In this document: positions 43,583-53,909 of the stretch, piece by piece | Position numbering within the stretch: position 1 is the first letter of the stretch | Layout of the letters: every line of letters begins with the position of its first letter | Source of the DNA: Methanocaldococcus sp. FS406-22 | Lineage (GTDB): Archaea; AGJL01; Methanococci; Methanococcales; Methanocaldococcaceae | DNA length: 64,000 nucleotides | Direction: 5' to 3' | Assembly (NCBI RefSeq): GCF_000025525.1 | Contig: NC_013887.1 | Location: forward strand, 1,126,729-1,190,728 | Position numbers and translations under genes: made by a program | The notes under the pieces: model-generated | The model's input: the letters and a program-made list of their open reading frames with translations, nothing else | Databases searched by the model: none | What the model was told of the DNA's origin: nothing

Positions 43583-44212
43583 TTATTGTATTGGCTCTAC
43601 CCTAACATTATCATAATAAGCCCTACCCCCTCCAATTCCTATTCCACCTTTAAGTATTGGAGTATTGTTATCAGTATATTCAATATATTTCTGTCCCCCT
43701 GCAAGGAAGATTATCTTATTACCTTTTGCTATAACCTCATACCTATAAAAATCTGTACCAGCAGGAGCCGCGTCGTAAGATTCAGCCAATTTTTCAACTT
43801 TAGTCCCATTAAATTTATAGAGGGCATATCCCATATCATACCCCTTTATTTCTATATAGTACCCAGCTTTTGCATGATTTGTCAATCTGAAATATATTTT
43901 TGGACTGTCCTCATCCTCCAATCGTTTTATATCAACAGTAAATATAAAATTAGTATAGTTCCTGTCAATATAAATTATTCCATTGTTTATTGGCATTGCA
44001 ACTTTGTTTATTGATTTTTTATCCTCACTCATTACAGCTTCAATTTTAAAACCCCCCTTCTTAACCTTCCATTCTCCAAATGGGGCTTTTTCTCCTACAG
44101 AGTATGAAGAAAAATCATCATAAAATGATTTCGGGACAATTTCAAAACAACCACATAATCCAAGACATACAATTGGAATTACTAAAGCCACAATTAGTTT
44201 TTTAAAATTCAT
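43583..44212 (-). CDS. Lipoprotein with a concanavalin-like (DUF1080-type) beta domain
   Basis: The ATG at 44212 follows GGTGAATATA, giving about 209 residues. Signal peptide with a lipobox-like cysteine (VALVIPIVCLGLCGCFE). The mature part resembles laminin G/DUF1080 jelly-roll domains: FYDDFSSYSVGEKAPFGEWK, then IYFRLTNHAKAGYYIEIKG and GGIGIGGGRAYYDNVRVEPI, the typical last strand. Such domains bind sugars or other surface ligands. No catalytic residues are apparent. It starts 5 bases after the trm1 stop and is probably in that operon. Confidence 0.75.
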   Translation of the reverse strand: MNFKKLIVALVIPIVCLGLCGCFEIVPKSFYDDFSSYSVGEKAPFGEWKVKKGGFKIEAVMSEDKKSINKVAMPINNGIIYIDRNYTNFIFTVDIKRLEDEDSPKIYFRLTNHAKAGYYIEIKGYDMGYALYKFNGTKVEKLAESYDAAPAGTDFYRYEVIAKGNKIIFLAGGQKYIEYTDNNTPILKGGIGIGGGRAYYDNVRVEPIQ

Positions 44213-44217
44213 TATAT

Positions 44218-45342
44218 TCACCTGATGTTGACACATCTATATATTGCTTCAATAACATCCTTTAATGTTGTATTGGTTTTTATTCCTTTCGGATTGTAAT
44301 GTGTCACAGTAGCATTAAATCCCATCTCTTTTAATTGCTTTATAATATCCTGCATTGGTGGAACTGAAATCTTTAACATTTTTCCGATTTGGTGAGTGTC
44401 ATAACATCCAACTTGATTTATAGCAGATTCTCCTTTAATGGCATTTAAAATCTTTAGAACTCTTTCACTAAATTTTCTTTCCCCAGCTATTTTTAAAGCC
44501 TCTTCAACAAGGTTTTTATCATACAAGTTACCAATATACAACGGTCCAGAGAAACCTTTCTCATAACCTTCTTCAAATTTTCTAATTATTTTGATTCCAT
44601 TAACATCTTTAACATAGCCAAGCATGTCAAATATTTTATCGGCTCTCTTAGCCCCCCTATCTGTAATTAAATAAACTCTAACATAATGGTCGGTTGCATG
44701 GCAAAATACTGGCTTTAAGGCAAGCTCATATTTTGTAGCCATTCTCATAACATATCCAACTAAAACCCTCAATGCAAATTCATGACAATCCCTACCAAAT
44801 AAAGGATAAGCCAAATATTTCCTTAAGCATGATTTTTTAGCTCTTCCACATAAAGCAGCAGTGTCTGTTGCAGTTAAACAGAGCAAACCATTTCTTGTTA
44901 CCAAAGCCCTAATTGCCTGGTCTATATAAGGAGCTGGAGAACCAAACGGGTCTACATCAACAACATTGAAAAATCTAAAGTGCCTTGATAAAAATGTGTT
45001 GGCATCTTCATTAAAGACCTCTATATTATTAATTTCATTTAATTTGGCATTATTTAGTATCTTCTCATAAGCTTTTGGATTTATATCATTTAGAAAAACT
45101 TTCAAGTCCCCATTAAAGTTGAGTTCTTTTGCATATCTCAACCCTCTAATCCCACTTCCAGCCAATGCATCGGCAATATAAAATTTATCTTTTTTATGAT
45201 ACAAATTTAGAAATGCCTGAATTACTGCTATACTTATATCCCTACAGGTTTTCATTCTTGGATTGTAAAAGACCTCATCCTTTTTTGTAACTGTTAATTT
45301 ATCTGGTACTTCAAAAACTACATCTCCTTCTTTTAGAATCAT
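44218..45342 (-). CDS. trm1: tRNA (guanine(26)-N2)-dimethyltransferase
   Basis: 374 residues. Dimethylates G26 of tRNA with S-adenosylmethionine. N-terminal Rossmann-type domain with FYIADALAGSGIRGLRYAKE (SAM loop), then FFNVVDVDPFGSPAPYIDQA, whose DPFGSP motif is the Trm1 signature. The C-terminal domain contains the conserved CHATDHYVRVYL stretch. Length matches archaeal Trm1. It lies between the lipoprotein and ileS genes on the same strand; about 100 AT-rich bases upstream should hold its promoter. Confidence 0.96.
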   Translation of the reverse strand: MILKEGDVVFEVPDKLTVTKKDEVFYNPRMKTCRDISIAVIQAFLNLYHKKDKFYIADALAGSGIRGLRYAKELNFNGDLKVFLNDINPKAYEKILNNAKLNEINNIEVFNEDANTFLSRHFRFFNVVDVDPFGSPAPYIDQAIRALVTRNGLLCLTATDTAALCGRAKKSCLRKYLAYPLFGRDCHEFALRVLVGYVMRMATKYELALKPVFCHATDHYVRVYLITDRGAKRADKIFDMLGYVKDVNGIKIIRKFEEGYEKGFSGPLYIGNLYDKNLVEEALKIAGERKFSERVLKILNAIKGESAINQVGCYDTHQIGKMLKISVPPMQDIIKQLKEMGFNATVTHYNPKGIKTNTTLKDVIEAIYRCVNIR

Positions 45343-45444
45343 ATTATCACACAGAATAAATTGTTTTAGTTTTATAAATTAAAATAAATTTAAAAATAGA
45401 GTCATAAAAGGTAGAAAATCTTAAAGAAATTTAAAAAGAAATTT

Positions 45445-48400
45445 TTATTTATTTATCCTCTCAATGGCTATCTTAACATTATATTTCTCTCCATTTGGTG
45501 TCTTTATCTCCCAATCTTTTTCATAATCTGCCTTTATCTCATCAACAAACTGCCCTCTAACCTCTCTCTCAATAATCTCCTTAAATTCATCTAAGTCAAT
45601 GCCTTCAACCTTAACCTTAATTTTCTCCTCAATGTCTAAGTCCATATCCTTTCTCATTGCCTGAATTCTTCTTATTACTTCTCTCATCAATCCTTCTCTT
45701 ATTAAATCATCAGTAATTTCAGTATTTATAAAGACAGTTCCTTTTGAGAACTCAACTCCTGCAATGTGTTCAGGAATCTCTAATCTAATCTCAACATACT
45801 CTGGTTTAATTTCATATCCATCTAATACAACAGCTCCTTCTTTCAATTTTTCCATCAACTCTTTAGCATCTGCTTTATTTAATGCCTCAACAACCTTTGG
45901 AACCTCACTTCTATATCTCTTACCCAACTCTCTGTAGTTTGGTTTTATTATGTATTTACTTCCCTCTACTTCTCCAAATTTGATGTTTTTGACATTACCT
46001 TGCTCTTTTATTATGTATTCAAATCTTTCCACTGCTTTTTTAACTTCTTCTCCACCAGCAATGGTTATTTCTTTCAATGGATATCTTAAGGTGTATTTTA
46101 TTCTATCTCTTCCTCTGTAGATTGCATCAACTATATCTCTAACTATTGCCATGTCTCTCTCTAATTCCTCATCAATAAACTCCTCATCAACCTCTATTTT
46201 ATTCATGAAGATACTTTCTTCCATATCATCTGTCTTTAGGTTTTGATATATTGCCTCTGCAGTGTGTGGGGCTACTGGAGCCAATATTGTAGCCAACTTT
46301 AATAAAACATAGTAAAGTGTTTGATATGCCGCTAATTTATCAACATCCTCTTTTTCCTTCCATGTTCTGTCTCTAATCAACCTAATATACCATCTACTTA
46401 GGTCATTTAATATGAAATCCTTTAATGTCCATGTGTAAGTGTGGAAGTAAGGAACTTCAAGGTTTTCAATTGCTATCTTAGCAACTGTATTTACTCTACT
46501 TATAATCCATTTATCTTCATCTTTTAAATGCTCAAAGTATTTTTCATCTGGTTTGAAGTTATCTAAGACCATGTAATTTACAGCAAACATATAGGCATTC
46601 CATAATGTGTTGAATAAGCTTAGAACATCATCCATCTCACTCCAAACAAACCTCAAATCCTCCCAAACCTTGTTTGCACTCAATAAATAGAATCTCAACA
46701 AATCAGCCCCATATTTTTCAACAACATCGTCTGGATTAACTATATTTCCTAAACTTTTACTCATCTTGTCTCCATGCTCATCCAAGGTAAAGCCATGCAT
46801 TAAACATTTTTTGTATGGAATGTCGTTGAATACAATAGCTGAGAGTGCATGTTGTGAATAAAACCACTTTGTAACTTGGTCATGCCCTTCAGTTATAAAG
46901 TCAGCTTTTTTAAGCTCTTTTACTCCAATTGAAGCATAAGGTGCTAAACCAGAATCAAACCAAACATCTAAAACATCTGGGACTCTCTTCATTTCTCCTC
47001 CACATTCACATCTCAACTTTATTTTATCAACTGTTGGTTTATGTAAATCATTAATTTCTCCAACTTCATCTTTATTTATCATTCTTTCCTCTAATTCTTC
47101 AACACTTCCCACAACTATATATTTTCCACACTTCTCACAAACCCAAACTGGGAGAGGAATTCCCCAATACCTCTGCCTACTTATATTCCAATCCCCAACA
47201 AACTTAACTCCATTTATATATCTTGTTTCAACCCAGTGTGGAATCCACTGAACTGTTTTAGCATGCTCTATAATGTTATCTTTAATCTTTGATATCTCCA
47301 AGAACCACTGCTCTGTAGCTCTAAACAGCAATGGTGTTTTACATCTCCAACAATGTGGATAACTGTGCTTTATCTTACCAGCATAAACTAATAATCCTTT
47401 ATCTTTTAGAGTTTCAATTATTTCAGCATCTGCATCTTTAACAAAAATGCCCTTCCATTTTCCTTCTGTATATCTACCTTCATCATCTATTGGTGAATAG
47501 ATTGGTAAATTGTATTTTTTACCAACTTCAAAGTCCTCTTCCCCATGCCCTGGAGCTGTATGGACTAAACCAGTTCCTCCCTCTAAGGTTACATGCTCTC
47601 CTAAAATAACTGTGTGGGCATTTTCCAATTCTGCAAATTCTTTTTGCCTCTCATTCTCTTCTAACAATGGATGAATATATTTTATTCCCTCTAATTCTTT
47701 TCCTTTAACTTTTTTGATTATTTTGTAGTTTTTGATGTTGTGGGCTTTTTTAGCCTTGTTTATAACCTCATCAACTAACTTTTCAGCAATAATCCAAACC
47801 TCTTTTTTATCATCAAATTCAACTTCTACATAGGCGTAGTCATATTCTGGATGAACGGTTACAGCCAAATTAGCTATTAAAGTCCATGGTGTTGTTGTCC
47901 AAATTACAACATAAGTGTTTTCATCATCCTTTAATTTGAATTTCACATAGACGGATGGGTCGTAAACATCTTTATACTCTCCTCTAACCTCATGCTCAGC
48001 TAAAGCCGTCTCACATCTTGGACACCAATAGACAACTCTCAAATCTTTTGTTAATAATCCCTTCTCATGAGCAACCTTTAATGTCCACCAACCAATCTCC
48101 ATGTATTCCTTAGTTATTGGCATATAGGCATTTTCCCAATCTAACCAAACTCCTAAGTTTTTAAACTGACTTTCCATAATCTCTTTATGTTTTAAAGCAA
48201 ATTCCTTACATTTTTCTATAAATTGCTCTACACCAATTTTTGTTTCTATCTCTTTTTTGTTTTTTATTCCAAACTCATTTTCAACTTTAACCTCTATTGG
48301 AAGCCCATGCATGTCCCATCCAGCTTTATCTAAAACATTATACCCCTGCATTCTCTTAAATCTCAAATAAGTGTCTTTAATTATTTTATTCCATGCAGTT

Positions 48401-48564
48401 CCTAAGTGTATAGCTCCGGAACAATATGGTGGCCCATCAACAAAGTAAAATTCTTCATTTCCTTCATTCTTTTTCTTTACCTTTTGATATATATCGTTCT
48501 CTTCCCAGAACTTTTTTATCTTCTTATCCAATTCTCTAAAATTAACTGGTTCCACCTTTTTCAT
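45445..48564 (-). CDS. ileS: Isoleucyl-tRNA synthetase
   Basis: 1039 residues. Class I synthetase: FYFVDGPPYCSGAIHLGTAW near residue 45 (HIGH box variant HLGT), KMSKS in DEHGDKMSKSLGNIVNP near residue 595. The CP1 editing domain is long (about residues 190-400) with TPWTLIANLAVTVHPEYDY. A zinc cluster is seen as WVCEKCGKY and LRCECGGEM. The C-terminal region carries the anticodon-binding helices. The next gene upstream ends 4 bases before its start, so they are co-transcribed. Confidence 0.97.
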   Translation of the reverse strand: MKKVEPVNFRELDKKIKKFWEENDIYQKVKKKNEGNEEFYFVDGPPYCSGAIHLGTAWNKIIKDTYLRFKRMQGYNVLDKAGWDMHGLPIEVKVENEFGIKNKKEIETKIGVEQFIEKCKEFALKHKEIMESQFKNLGVWLDWENAYMPITKEYMEIGWWTLKVAHEKGLLTKDLRVVYWCPRCETALAEHEVRGEYKDVYDPSVYVKFKLKDDENTYVVIWTTTPWTLIANLAVTVHPEYDYAYVEVEFDDKKEVWIIAEKLVDEVINKAKKAHNIKNYKIIKKVKGKELEGIKYIHPLLEENERQKEFAELENAHTVILGEHVTLEGGTGLVHTAPGHGEEDFEVGKKYNLPIYSPIDDEGRYTEGKWKGIFVKDADAEIIETLKDKGLLVYAGKIKHSYPHCWRCKTPLLFRATEQWFLEISKIKDNIIEHAKTVQWIPHWVETRYINGVKFVGDWNISRQRYWGIPLPVWVCEKCGKYIVVGSVEELEERMINKDEVGEINDLHKPTVDKIKLRCECGGEMKRVPDVLDVWFDSGLAPYASIGVKELKKADFITEGHDQVTKWFYSQHALSAIVFNDIPYKKCLMHGFTLDEHGDKMSKSLGNIVNPDDVVEKYGADLLRFYLLSANKVWEDLRFVWSEMDDVLSLFNTLWNAYMFAVNYMVLDNFKPDEKYFEHLKDEDKWIISRVNTVAKIAIENLEVPYFHTYTWTLKDFILNDLSRWYIRLIRDRTWKEKEDVDKLAAYQTLYYVLLKLATILAPVAPHTAEAIYQNLKTDDMEESIFMNKIEVDEEFIDEELERDMAIVRDIVDAIYRGRDRIKYTLRYPLKEITIAGGEEVKKAVERFEYIIKEQGNVKNIKFGEVEGSKYIIKPNYRELGKRYRSEVPKVVEALNKADAKELMEKLKEGAVVLDGYEIKPEYVEIRLEIPEHIAGVEFSKGTVFINTEITDDLIREGLMREVIRRIQAMRKDMDLDIEEKIKVKVEGIDLDEFKEIIEREVRGQFVDEIKADYEKDWEIKTPNGEKYNVKIAIERINK

Positions 48565-48568
48565 TTAC

Positions 48569-49135
48569 TCACCTCATGTTTGAGATTATATCTGAAATTA
48601 TATCATCCATGTTGTTTTTAAATTCTTTTAAGCGAGTAATTCTTGAAATTATCTTATTCAAATATTTATTCTGAAGTTTTGGGTCTTCTTTTGTTTCCTT
48701 AGGGTAGTCGTCTGGCAGATTTTGAATTTTCTTTAAAATATTTTTATCGTCAATATTAGCAAGTTTATATAACTCCATGCACGTCTTTTTTACACTTAAG
48801 CCATTTTCAACCACAATATCTAATAACTCCTCATACGGAATTTTTTCTTCTATTATCTTCCAATAATCCCCAAATATATTATTTTCCATTATACATTCAA
48901 GCACTTCTAAGATTTTTATACTTAAATCTAACTTTAAGATTTCTGATATTAAAGAACTCTCTTTTTCTTCTAATTGAGCAATCTTATCCAAATCATTTGG
49001 ATTGTTGTTTCTCAATTCTTCCAATTTTACTCGAACACTATTTAATTCCCTAAGTTTAAGCTCCCCCTCTTCAATCATTTCTCTTTTTTTGTCTTTTATT
49101 TCAACTAATGTTGGATATTCAGTAATATTTTCCAT
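48569..49135 (-). CDS. Uncharacterised coiled-coil protein upstream of ileS
   Basis: The ATG at 49135 follows GGGTGATTTT, giving 188 residues. The first half is predicted coiled coil (KKREMIEEGELKLRELNSVR, then VKLEELRNNNPNDLDKIAQL). The second half is helical (ENGLSVKKTCMELYKLANID). No catalytic or metal-binding motif. I do not recognise the family; the C-terminal segment might include a small helix-turn-helix. Operon position directly before ileS, with 4 bases between, suggests co-expression but does not define a role. Confidence 0.72.
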   Translation of the reverse strand: MENITEYPTLVEIKDKKREMIEEGELKLRELNSVRVKLEELRNNNPNDLDKIAQLEEKESSLISEILKLDLSIKILEVLECIMENNIFGDYWKIIEEKIPYEELLDIVVENGLSVKKTCMELYKLANIDDKNILKKIQNLPDDYPKETKEDPKLQNKYLNKIISRITRLKEFKNNMDDIISDIISNMR

Positions 49136-49185
49136 AAAATCACCCAATAATAATGAAAATCCAATAATAATGGGAAATTAGTAGA

Positions 49186-49557
49186 TTATTTCTTTTTCTT
49201 CTTATCCTTTTTCTTTGATTTATAATAACCCTTCAATACCGGAAGTTTTGGGAAATCATCCAACAACTTATAATATATGTCTCCATATCTCTCACTAATC
49301 ACCACAATATGAGCTGGAGGATGAATTTTTCTAATCCTATCTATTGCCTTTGGAGCTTTTTCAGCAACCTTTGCTAAACATGCTGTCTTACATGGCTTTT
49401 TCACTTCTCCTAATATAGCCCCCAGTATCTCATCAGCTGCCTCTGGAACGATAATTTTTGGCTTTCCAATGATTGTTAGCTCAGCATGCCTATCAACATC
49501 AGCTAAGGCATTCTTTAATTTTTCATAACTATCTCCTCTAATCAACAATATCGTCAT
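49186..49557 (-). CDS. Conserved methanogen protein of unknown function (DUF2102-like)
   Basis: 123 residues. An alpha/beta start (TILLIRGDSYEKLKNALADV) is followed by IVPEAADEILGAILGEVKKP with CKTACL, then IHPPAHIVVISERYGDIYY, and a lysine-rich tail (KSKKKDKKKKK). It resembles, from memory, the DUF2102 family of short proteins restricted to methanogens, possibly one of the methanogenesis marker proteins; I am unsure of this. Two cysteines close together (CKTAC) could bind a metal. No neighbour gives a firm functional link. Confidence 0.7.
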   Translation of the reverse strand: MTILLIRGDSYEKLKNALADVDRHAELTIIGKPKIIVPEAADEILGAILGEVKKPCKTACLAKVAEKAPKAIDRIRKIHPPAHIVVISERYGDIYYKLLDDFPKLPVLKGYYKSKKKDKKKKK

Positions 49558-49613
49558 AACTATCCCTAAACGTGTTTTTTCTAATTTAACAATAATTTTA
49601 TCTTTCGATAATT

Positions 49614-50294
49614 TTATCTTCTATGTCTATCATTATGTTTTAAATATTCTTCAAGCATAAATGGGAAGTCGGAGGCATCAACGAATCTCAATCCTAATCT
49701 TTGAGCCCATTTTTCAATGCCTCCATCACTTGCCACTACCGCAGCATCTAACTCCTTGGCTAAAAGTAAAACATCTAAGTCCGGGGCACTATCTAAAGTT
49801 CCCACTCTTAAAGCACTCCTATATTTATTTCTAAAGGTATTTATTGTTTTTGATAGCACTTTATTTATGATTTCATTTTTACGCATCTCTGGATGTTTCT
49901 TTGATAATTCATAAACCATATCTGTGGCTTTTATTATATGCTCTTCTCCAATTCTCATTCCTTTATTTATCCTCTCTCTCAAATCTTTAACATACTCATA
50001 AAAAATCTCCGAAGGGATTTTTATCTCATACCTATTTGGAGTTTTTTTAACAAGCCATGTATCAACTTTAACTATCACATCTCTTGGACATCTCTCGTTT
50101 TCCAAAAACCCCATCAACTCATTATATACCGTTGGGTATGGGATATGACAGGAAATATTTAATTTTATCCTCGCTTCAGCTATCAAATCCATGATTTTAT
50201 CTGTTAGCTCTGTGACTGTTTTAACTCCTAACGCTTTCCTAACTGATGGTTCAGTAAAAGCACTTGTATCTAAGCAGAATCTCTGTTTTTGCAT
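49614..50294 (-). CDS. HARP protein-only RNase P (PIN domain; RNA ligase partner family)
   Basis: The ATG at 50294 follows GGGGAGAATC, giving 226 residues. Homologue of Aquifex RNase P (HARP), which removes 5' leaders of pre-tRNA without RNA. PIN nuclease motifs: RFCLDTSAFTEPSVRKALGV at the start with the first aspartate, and TLDSAPDLDVLLLAKELDAA followed by VVASDGGIEKWAQRLGLRFV with the remaining acidic residues. The inserted helical hairpin region (about 70-140) is present. Methanocaldococcus also has RNA-based RNase P (Rpp21 is encoded at 59458), so HARP is probably an auxiliary enzyme. Confidence 0.92.
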   Translation of the reverse strand: MQKQRFCLDTSAFTEPSVRKALGVKTVTELTDKIMDLIAEARIKLNISCHIPYPTVYNELMGFLENERCPRDVIVKVDTWLVKKTPNRYEIKIPSEIFYEYVKDLRERINKGMRIGEEHIIKATDMVYELSKKHPEMRKNEIINKVLSKTINTFRNKYRSALRVGTLDSAPDLDVLLLAKELDAAVVASDGGIEKWAQRLGLRFVDASDFPFMLEEYLKHNDRHRR

Positions 50295-50348
50295 GATTCT
50301 CCCCAAAGATTCAATTTCTTTAATTTTTTGATATGATTTTTTTAATTT

Positions 50349-51413
50349 TTAATCGTCTCTGTTGTCATCTCTAACAGCCAATATCCTTATCTTTGCGGGA
50401 TAGTTATTTATATATTTTGATAGAGTTTCATTTGGAATCCTTGCCTCCAATTTGGATAAAATCCTCTCCTTAAAATGTCTTGAAAATCCATAAGGTAGAG
50501 AGTTTTTTATCTCCTCTATGTTGTTAAATGGCTTCTTCTTTTCTAAGATTTCAGCCACATTGCTTGGTAAATATTCATATAAATCATATTCATTGGCTGT
50601 TTCTAAGATTCTATCTTCAAATCTTTTCAATATCGATTTGTTGAGCTTTCCACTTTCATAAAGTTCTTTTAAAATCTCTAAGGTGGTTTCTGGAAGCATA
50701 TCCTTAATATCTTCAAATCTTCCGCTGAATATTGCCTCTCTAATCTTTGTTCCACTTATTCCCTCTAACCTCTTAACAAAAACAAACTTTGGATTAAACT
50801 CTAATCCTTCTTTATTTAGCTTATAAATCATCTGAGACATTGAGGCAATGACGTAGTTATCTATATTTAATTTTTCTCCTAAAATTTCACCTGTCTCTAT
50901 ACAGATAATTTTATAGGGCTTAACTTGTATGTGGTAACCCTTATTTATACAGTCTATAACCCTCTCCATAGTTTTCTCTGGAATATAACCCCTTGGAATT
51001 ATCTCAGCCCCTAAGCTATAAAACATCTTTATTAAGCATCTCATATACTGCCCAGAGCCCATAATACCCATTGGAGGGCCTTCAACAACAATATCTGCCC
51101 CAGCTTTTATCGCCATCTCTGCCCTTATGTATCTATTTAAGAAATAAGGAATACCTCTCCCACTTCTCTCTAATGGGCCGGGCAAAACGCTAATAAAAAT
51201 TCCATGCTTCTTTCCTCTCTCCAATGCATACTTATGCCCTTTATGTAGAGGGTTGTATTCAGTAAAATCACAGACAATTTTATCTTTATTTTCCCTTTCT
51301 TTTATTTCTTCAACTATTTTTTTAAAATCTTTGAAGGATTTTTCATCCTTTCTTTTGGCATCTTTGATTATCTCCTCTTTATCCTTCAAAAAATTTTTTA
51401 AATTTAAATCCAT
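50349..51413 (-). CDS. TmcAL-like nucleotidyltransferase (COG1323)
   Basis: The ATG at 51413 follows GGTGAAATT, giving 354 residues. HIGH-superfamily nucleotidyltransferase: [20 protein letters not shown] holds the HxGH ATP site, and [20 protein letters not shown] holds the second motif (ISGTxIR). Bacterial TmcAL acetylates the wobble C34 of elongator tRNA-Met using acetate and ATP, and this is the closest known family. The archaeal protein's substrate is not certain. The N-terminal 40 residues are a charged helix absent from bacterial TmcAL. tRNA-Val starts 66 bases upstream, in the opposite direction. Confidence 0.8.
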   Translation of the reverse strand: MDLNLKNFLKDKEEIIKDAKRKDEKSFKDFKKIVEEIKERENKDKIVCDFTEYNPLHKGHKYALERGKKHGIFISVLPGPLERSGRGIPYFLNRYIRAEMAIKAGADIVVEGPPMGIMGSGQYMRCLIKMFYSLGAEIIPRGYIPEKTMERVIDCINKGYHIQVKPYKIICIETGEILGEKLNIDNYVIASMSQMIYKLNKEGLEFNPKFVFVKRLEGISGTKIREAIFSGRFEDIKDMLPETTLEILKELYESGKLNKSILKRFEDRILETANEYDLYEYLPSNVAEILEKKKPFNNIEEIKNSLPYGFSRHFKERILSKLEARIPNETLSKYINNYPAKIRILAVRDDNRDD

Positions 51414-51433
51414 AATTTCACCAATAGGCATAA

Positions 51434-51447
51434 ACTTTATATATGAT
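51434..51447 (+). promoter_or_regulatory. TATA promoter of tRNA-Val
   Basis: ACTTTATATATGAT lies 33-46 bases upstream of the tRNA-Val gene at 51480 and fits an archaeal TATA box. It is between that gene and the divergent nucleotidyltransferase start at 51413. Confidence 0.6.
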
Positions 51448-51479
51448 GAGTTAAATTGTTATTGATGCTGAGGTGCTGA

Positions 51480-51553
51480 GGGCCCATGGTCTAGCTGGCT
51501 ATGACGTCGCCCTTACAAGGCGAAGGTCGCCGGTTCGAATCCGGCTGGGCCCA
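51480..51553 (+). tRNA. tRNA-Val (anticodon TAC)
   Basis: Acceptor GGGCCCA / TGGGCCC, anticodon stem TCGCC / GGCGA around CTTACAA (anticodon TAC), T arm GCCGG-TTCGAAT-CCGGC, discriminator A. No CCA is encoded (CTA follows). Confidence 0.95.
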
Positions 51554-51685
51554 CTATTTTTTATTATGGGAATAATCATCCATTAATTTAGATATATAGT
51601 TATTATTTAGTCTTGAAGTATTTATTCATAACAAGTTCTATATTAGAAATTAAAAAAAGATAGAAAAAAAGCAATAATAAGGCAA

Positions 51686-52102
51686 TTATTCGTTTTCTTG
51701 AGCTTGTTGAGCTTTTTGTATTCCTGCCTGCAGTTCTTTTCTTAAAGCAGTTATTGCCTTAGCTAATTCTTCAGCTTTCTTCATGCCTTCCTTTTCTGCT
51801 TTATCTAAATCTTCAATAGATTTTTTTAAATCTTCAATAATCTCACTAAATGATTTTTCAACATAGATATCTGACTTTACTCCAATTAATGCCTTATCGT
51901 CAACAATTTTTGCCTTTAAAAATACTCCGGGTCCTACGGGAATTAATGTTTCTTCATCTGCCTTTATATTCTCAATTGTCTTAATTGAATTCATTATTTC
52001 AGATTTTAACGCCCTTATTGACACCAATTCACTTTGAATCATTTGCAATTGTTGATTGTATATTTCTAAAGCCATTGCTTTCTGTCTTAAATCTTCACTC
52101 AT
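51686..52102 (-). CDS. pfdA: Prefoldin alpha subunit
   Basis: 138 residues, ATG after GAGGTGGAAAT. The alpha subunit of the jellyfish-shaped prefoldin chaperone (two alpha, four beta) that hands unfolded proteins to the thermosome. Two long coiled-coil helices ([20 protein letters not shown] at the start; [20 protein letters not shown] at the end) flank the beta hairpins [20 protein letters not shown] and [17 protein letters not shown], the alpha-type signature. It is divergent from the gene at 52202. Confidence 0.95.
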   Translation of the reverse strand: MSEDLRQKAMALEIYNQQLQMIQSELVSIRALKSEIMNSIKTIENIKADEETLIPVGPGVFLKAKIVDDKALIGVKSDIYVEKSFSEIIEDLKKSIEDLDKAEKEGMKKAEELAKAITALRKELQAGIQKAQQAQENE

Positions 52103-52201
52103 ATTTCCACCTCAACAATTAAGCATTTATTAGCAACACATATATATTTTAGGGTGCTTAATAAAACTTATTGTAAGCATAGTTTTGTGGGTGTGTATGT
52201 T

Positions 52202-52504
52202 ATGAGATTATTAGGAATTATTGGATATTTGGCTGTTTTAATTAAAGCTATATGTGAATCCTGGGTTGATGTAGTTAAAAGAAGCATAAACGGGGAAATA
52301 AATCCTCAAGTTATAGAGATTGAGTCAATCATTAATAATCCCACCGGCTTAGTTCTGTTATCATGGTCTATAACAGCCACACCAGGGACTTTAGTTATTG
52401 ATTTAATTCCAGAAGAGAGAAAATTAAAAGTAGCTACAATAAGTCCAAGAAGTAGAGAAGATATTGTCCCATTTGAACCATACATTAAGAAAATCTTTGA
52501 TTAA
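52202..52504 (+). CDS. MnhE/EhbA-like membrane subunit of a cation antiporter or hydrogenase
   Basis: The ATG at 52202 gives 100 residues. It matches the MrpE/MnhE family: N-terminal membrane segment ([20 protein letters not shown]), then [20 protein letters not shown] followed by [18 protein letters not shown], where the family has ltltPGTlxxdl. MrpE-like subunits occur in Na+/H+ antiporters and in energy-converting hydrogenase B (EhbA) of methanogens. No other subunits lie beside it, so a complex cannot be assigned. It is convergent with the S-layer-like gene. Confidence 0.82.
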   Translation: MRLLGIIGYLAVLIKAICESWVDVVKRSINGEINPQVIEIESIINNPTGLVLLSWSITATPGTLVIDLIPEERKLKVATISPRSREDIVPFEPYIKKIFD

Positions 52505-52520
52505 ACTTTAATTTTATTTT

Positions 52521-53822
52521 TTATTTGATAATATTTACTTTTCCTTTATCCCACTCCACCATTAATGTATCTTCATCATTATATTTTGTTAAAAATGCCA
52601 ATATCGCTGCTTTTGTTCCCCACCTATCAGAACCAGCTAAGATATAGATGTTGTTATCATTGTAAGGGTTTTTTATTTTTTGTATAATCCCTATATGATT
52701 CCCAAGATAATTACCAGTTATATTCACTTTTAATAATCCTTTATCCTCAAGTTCTTTAACAAATTTATTAACTTTTGGACCACCAATAAGGATTATATCC
52801 TTGTTTATGTTTAATGGATTAATATCAAATACATCCAATGAGTTAAAATAAATTTTTTCATGATTTTTGAGCTCTTTTCCTTTATAATAGACATGAGTAG
52901 TATTGTTTATTTTTATGGCGTAAATACTGTCTCCAAGATAAGCAATGTCTTTATTTTTGATATTTACGGTTTTACTTTCTCTCTTTATAATTTTAAATAG
53001 AACATAATCTTTATAGCACTTTTCAGGTATTATGGTGTAATTAAACAAATTTATTTTAGTTCCTAACTTATTTGTATTTTTATATTCAAGCTTTATTTTG
53101 TCGCCACTAATATCCTTTACTTTAAATCTATTATCCAATGGGAAATCTTCATCTTCTTCAATTTTTATTGTAGAATATACATCAAACGTAAAATAATAAC
53201 CCTTACCACTTTTTGTGCAATTTTTATAAATAATTCCAAGCATTCCGTCTTTTGTATAACTAATCTGACCTTTATTTAATTTAAGGGACTCCATAAATTT
53301 TCCATTTTTGTATATATTAACAAATATATCATTCAAATCAGAGGAAACCAGCTCTACAACAACTTTATACCCATCGTATTCAAATGAATCATTTGTTGTT
53401 ATTTCTTTTCCATCTTTTTCTTTCAATATTACATAATTTGAAGTAATATCTTTAACTATGTAACTTTTGTTGAATAAGCTTATCTCCTTTCCCTTTTCAA
53501 GATTCAAATATTCTATACACTCAACACTTTCATACTCCACCTTATCTCCATCTCTATTAAATTTTATGTTTAGCTTTAGCTTTTTATCCTTACTCTCAAT
53601 CTCAAGATTATCTATAGCTGGAACGTATGTAATATCGTTAATGACAACTGTTATATTATTTCCATCAACATTTATCTCTCTTGAGGGGTAAAAATTGTCC
53701 ATTAAAATTTTAGCATTTTGGTAATCTACCGTGGATTTATTTACAAATATAACTGGCTCCGTAGGTAAAGCATTGCAAACACTTATAACTGATAGGAGTA
53801 TAAGTAAAAGTATCTTCTTCAT
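52521..53822 (-). CDS. S-layer-like exported protein
   Basis: The ATG at 53822 follows GGAGGG; about 433 residues. Signal peptide KKILLLILLSVISVCNALPT, then a long beta-rich ectodomain with sequence order typical of Methanococcales S-layer proteins: an N-terminal domain (TEPVIFVNKSTVDYQNAKIL) and a C-terminal domain DIILIGGPKVNKFVKELEDK with NIYILAGSDRWGTKAAILAF. Several N-x-S/T sites could be glycosylated. There is no membrane anchor. It is smaller than the main S-layer protein, so it is probably a minor relative in the cell envelope. Confidence 0.82.
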   Translation of the reverse strand: MKKILLLILLSVISVCNALPTEPVIFVNKSTVDYQNAKILMDNFYPSREINVDGNNITVVINDITYVPAIDNLEIESKDKKLKLNIKFNRDGDKVEYESVECIEYLNLEKGKEISLFNKSYIVKDITSNYVILKEKDGKEITTNDSFEYDGYKVVVELVSSDLNDIFVNIYKNGKFMESLKLNKGQISYTKDGMLGIIYKNCTKSGKGYYFTFDVYSTIKIEEDEDFPLDNRFKVKDISGDKIKLEYKNTNKLGTKINLFNYTIIPEKCYKDYVLFKIIKRESKTVNIKNKDIAYLGDSIYAIKINNTTHVYYKGKELKNHEKIYFNSLDVFDINPLNINKDIILIGGPKVNKFVKELEDKGLLKVNITGNYLGNHIGIIQKIKNPYNDNNIYILAGSDRWGTKAAILAFLTKYNDEDTLMVEWDKGKVNIIK

Positions 53823-53909
53823 TTCAAATCCCTCCATCATTTGTAATAATATATAAAAATCCAAGAATCATATTTAAAATATTTTTGGTTAAAAATTTTG
53901 GGTGATTAA